Shown here in pieces: positions 61,861 through 64,000 of a stretch of DNA of 64,000 nt. The DNA lies in contig CBDFNC010000001.1 of the NCBI GenBank assembly GCA_965249895.1, forward strand, positions 806,001 to 870,000, given 5' to 3'. Both the position numbers and the translations under genes were made by a program. The notes beneath the pieces are model-generated. The model worked only from the letters and a program-made list of their open reading frames with translations, ran no database searches and was not told the origin of the DNA. The stretch comes from CBDFNC01 sp965249895 (lineage in GTDB: Bacteria > Pseudomonadota > Gammaproteobacteria > Enterobacterales > CBDFNC01). Each line of letters opens with the position of its first letter. Position 1 is the stretch's first letter.

Positions 61861-61893
61861 CAGCGCTCTTTATCTTAGGGATAAAGAGCGCTG
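61861..61893 (-). terminator. 14-bp hairpin between pyrD and the DUF1315 gene
   Basis: CAGCGCTCTTTATC and GATAAAGAGCGCTG form a perfect 14-bp stem with a TTAGG loop, 15 bases after the pyrD stop. No T-run follows on the minus strand, so it may attenuate or stabilise rather than fully terminate. Confidence 0.5.
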
Positions 61894-61908
61894 AGGTCAC
61901 TGGGAAGG

Positions 61909-63069
61909 TTAAGCCGCTTCTTTCTGTTTCGCTTCCTGCTCCGGCAGCGGATTTCTTGAACCTACAGCTTCACTGATATTGCTGTAGCCGTCTTCTTGCA
62001 ACAGTTTTACCAAACCACGGTTAATTTCGCTCATACATTGCGGACCGTCGAATATCATCGCGGTGATCATCTGACATAAAGAAGCGCCTGAGGTGATTTT
62101 CTCATATGCATCCCGGGCGGTGAAAATACCGCCAACGGCGATTATAGTCAGCTCTCCGCGACAACGGCGATAGACATACCTTACCTGGTCGGTGGAGATG
62201 CGCTGCAACGGCATACCACTCATGGCGCCTTTATGGAAAGGCACCTCATCCAGGATCTCCGGGTTATCCCTGGGTTTAGTCAGGTTAGAGCAAACTATGC
62301 CGTCCATCTTGTGTTCCATACAGGCATCGACGATGGCGTCTACTTCCTGGCTACTCATATCAGCTGCAATTTTTAAATAAACCGGTTTTTCCGGCACTCT
62401 GACCTTATTAATAGCGGTAAGCAGTTTGTCGAGGTTTTCTTTAATGGCGAAGGGTTCGCCATCCTGGGTATTAGGACAGCTGATATTAATAGTGTAATAG
62501 TGACCGATTTCAGTAAATGCCTGATAGGTGGTGAGATAGTCCTGAATAGACAGGTCGATATCAAACACTTCGGTATTATTAGTTTTAGCGGCACTGATGC
62601 CAATGGGAAGTGCAAATTTTTTGCTGGCCAGGCGGCGGGATATTTTTTCTGCGCCCTGGTTGTTTAAACCGTACCATACCAAAATAGACTTGGATTTTTT
62701 CAGGCGCCATAACCTGCGTCCTGGGTTACCCGGACAAACCTTACCGGTAAAGGAGCCTAACTCGGCGAAACCAAATCCGATGGATGGGTAGATATCGGTA
62801 AGAATACCGTCTTTATCAAATCCTGCAGATAAACCTATGGGATTCTGATAACTGACGCCATCCACCTTAGTATGCAGACTAGGGTGACTGTAGTAATACA
62901 ACAGGCGGGTAAACGCCAGGGTAATTGGGTTGCTGGAGAGGAACTTGCCTGCAACTTTAAGGTTATCATGAGCGTCTTCGGGCTCCCAGAGGAACACCAG
63001 AGGTTTTATGATAAAGCGAAAAAAGAGTTTTAAAATAAAATTTCTTATACCAACAATAAAGCTGATCAT
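61909..63069 (-). CDS. pyrD: Dihydroorotate dehydrogenase (quinone), class 2
   Basis: Membrane-associated flavoenzyme of pyrimidine synthesis that passes electrons to quinone. 386 aa; E. coli PyrD has 336, the excess lying mainly at both ends. The amphipathic N-terminus includes FRFIIKPLVFLWEPEDAHD. FMN and substrate motifs are PIGLSAGFDKDG near 78-89, YGLNNQG, NISCPNTQDG near 200-209 and IIAVGGIFTARDAYEKI near 305. The C-terminal tail (after about 360) is charged. Confidence 0.94.
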   Translation of the reverse strand: MISFIVGIRNFILKLFFRFIIKPLVFLWEPEDAHDNLKVAGKFLSSNPITLAFTRLLYYYSHPSLHTKVDGVSYQNPIGLSAGFDKDGILTDIYPSIGFGFAELGSFTGKVCPGNPGRRLWRLKKSKSILVWYGLNNQGAEKISRRLASKKFALPIGISAAKTNNTEVFDIDLSIQDYLTTYQAFTEIGHYYTINISCPNTQDGEPFAIKENLDKLLTAINKVRVPEKPVYLKIAADMSSQEVDAIVDACMEHKMDGIVCSNLTKPRDNPEILDEVPFHKGAMSGMPLQRISTDQVRYVYRRCRGELTIIAVGGIFTARDAYEKITSGASLCQMITAMIFDGPQCMSEINRGLVKLLQEDGYSNISEAVGSRNPLPEQEAKQKEAA

Positions 63070-63314
63070 GGGTAGGGCACCTGTTATTAATGATTGTTAT
63101 TCTCATTCTCATTATGGCAAATTTATTAATGAATAAAAACCCCAATTTTTATTCATTATTGCTTACAAATTGCTACAGAAGTATGGTTGTTTTTTACATA
63201 TAACCTTGGCAAAGTCAGTAAGCAATCGAGAATTTTCGGTTGCTGAGATGGGGATGAAAGCTGCTTTATGGGCAACCCGGTTACTGCCCGAGAGGACATT
63301 AAAATGGAGGGATT

Positions 63315-63767
63315 ATGTGGGAGCGTTTGTGGGAAAGGCATAAAAACCCGTTTAGCTGGTTATTACGGCCAGTTTTTGGTTTTCTGATGTTTTACGGCGC
63401 ATGGATTAACAGCTGGCCAACCATAGGTTTTTGCGTATTTGGTTTAGCCACCAGCTGGTGTTGGTTTCCTAAACCCAGCAAACCTCACGCCTGGGTTGAG
63501 CGATTTATTGATGTCGAGCGGGAGTACTTGACTCCGCCATGGACCTTTAACAAGGTGTCTGGCTTGGTTGTTGTATTGGTGTTTTTACTGCTTGCTCTGA
63601 GTGCTTTCTGGTTCCACATGGCAAGTCTGGGACTCTGGTTATTTCTTGCGGGTTCGCTGCTGAAAGCGGTTTGGAGTATTAAAGTAGCCAAGTTGGCGGG
63701 TATTCCGGCAGCGGCTATCGGTGTGATATCGGCGCTTATCTGCGGCGTGTTGCTGTATCTGTATTAG
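63315..63767 (+). CDS. Membrane protein, unknown function
   Basis: 150 aa with a GGAGGG-like site 7 bases upstream of ATG 63315. About four hydrophobic helices (about 17-35, 36-52, 82-105, 107-128 and 130-150). Tryptophan- and proline-rich loops (WCWFPKPSKPHAWVERFIDVEREYLTPPW) lie between them. I do not recognise a family. It is convergent with the gene at the window edge. Confidence 0.72.
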   Translation: MWERLWERHKNPFSWLLRPVFGFLMFYGAWINSWPTIGFCVFGLATSWCWFPKPSKPHAWVERFIDVEREYLTPPWTFNKVSGLVVVLVFLLLALSAFWFHMASLGLWLFLAGSLLKAVWSIKVAKLAGIPAAAIGVISALICGVLLYLY

Positions 63768-63776
63768 TATTCCTTT

Positions 63777-63800
63777 AATGCCCGGCTCTCACCGGGCATT
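63777..63800. terminator. Bidirectional terminator-like hairpin
   Basis: AATGCCCGG and CCGGGCATT form a perfect 9-bp stem (extendable by T-A pairs) with a CTCTCA loop, 9 bases after the upstream stop and 14 bases before the convergent gene's stop. Confidence 0.7.
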
Positions 63801-63814
63801 AAAGTAAGTATAAG

Positions 63815-64000
63815 TTAAGCCTGCTTCTCTCTCTGGCGCTCTTTTTCCTGTTTTTTCTCCAGACGGCGTTGCTCAATCACTTTAGCAGCGTCTCCGCCTA
63901 CGTGTTGTTCGCCGCGTGATATAGCCAATTGAACCTGCTTTTCGCGTTCCAGGAAGCGGGCTTTCTGCTCCGGAGTATGCTTATCAAAACAGCGGGGACA
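63815..64000 (-). CDS. C-terminal fragment of an unrecognised charged protein (runs off the window)
   Basis: The minus-strand frame ending with TAA at 63815-63817 is open to the window edge, about 61 codons. It reads CPRCFDKHTPEQKARFLERE, then ISRGEQHVGGDAAKVIE and a Lys/Glu/Gln/Arg-rich end EKKQEKERQREKQA. The CPRC pair suggests a possible zinc-binding knuckle. The charged helical end could bind nucleic acid. The start and family cannot be seen from here. Confidence 0.6.
   Translation of the reverse strand, partial: CPRCFDKHTPEQKARFLEREKQVQLAISRGEQHVGGDAAKVIEQRRLEKKQEKERQREKQA

Noticed and set aside
1..64000. tRNA, rRNA, tmRNA or known riboswitch genes
   Set aside because: I looked for tRNA T-loop/CCA patterns and long conserved RNA sequences while reading the gaps and saw none, but small RNAs cannot be excluded without covariance searches.

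Overview
The window looks like a chromosomal segment of a marine gammaproteobacterium of the Alteromonadales type (Shewanella/Colwellia/Thalassomonas-like). The indicators are gene families and order: motX beside rnr, a TtpC-ExbB-ExbD-TonB cluster with a DUF3450 protein and a TPR protein, the enterobacterial-like block yheT-yheU-prkB / yhfA / crp, and rpsF-priB-rpsR-rplI. The genus is an inference. I saw no rRNA, tRNA, CRISPR array, prophage or transposase gene.

Layout. 0-0.7 kb: the 3' part of an Amt ammonium channel. 1-4.8 kb: a ferric-iron ABC importer (fbpABC). 4.9-8.3 kb: argR and mdh, separated by a decayed arginine ABC importer (broken artP, intact binding protein, no permeases). 8.4-11.4 kb: a methyl-accepting chemotaxis protein followed by an orphan periplasmic binding protein. 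11.7-22.4 kb: an iron/TonB region with a double-HTH GntR regulator divergent from a TonB-dependent receptor, a nitroreductase, two gene wrecks (histidine kinase, second receptor), then a Fur-box-preceded energy-transduction operon (DUF3450, TtpC, ExbB, ExbD, TonB, TPR). 22.6-23.1 kb: remnant of an MBL-fold-like gene. 23.5-30.3 kb: a glucose-type ABC importer (GtsABC plus ATPase) with its two-component system upstream. 30.5-32.8 kb: a methyltransferase gene with an amber stop, five 84-bp repeats copied from the 3' end of cheD, cheD, and motX. 33-36.7 kb: rnr, rlmB and an elaA-like wreck. 36.8-40 kb: a PhnD-like binding protein, sensor kinase and single-domain response regulator. 40.1-42.1 kb: LysR regulator, a possible 43-aa gene, and a DUF481 protein. 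42.1-43.8 kb: ribosomal operon. 44-48 kb: crp, yhfA, prkB, yheU, yheT, grxA. 48-64 kb: mostly housekeeping and membrane genes (PqiA-like, carbonic anhydrase, hutI, cytochrome c, fpr, DMT transporter, ABC exporter, DoxX, DUF4250, yeeX, PHP lipoprotein, VanZ-FHA fusion, DUF1315, pyrD), with a 264-bp inverted-repeat element at 48.7 kb.

Two themes stand out. First, gene decay is frequent: artP, a TonB receptor, a histidine kinase, an MBL-like gene, elaA and an ICMT-like methyltransferase are each broken by frameshifts, stops or deletions. Second, several 3' gene ends or gene junctions have been duplicated locally (cheD tail x5, yhfA end x2, ttpC/exbB junction x2). The most unusual item is the cheD array: each 84-bp unit is in frame with cheD and encodes another near-copy of the CheD C-terminal tail ending in its own stop codon.
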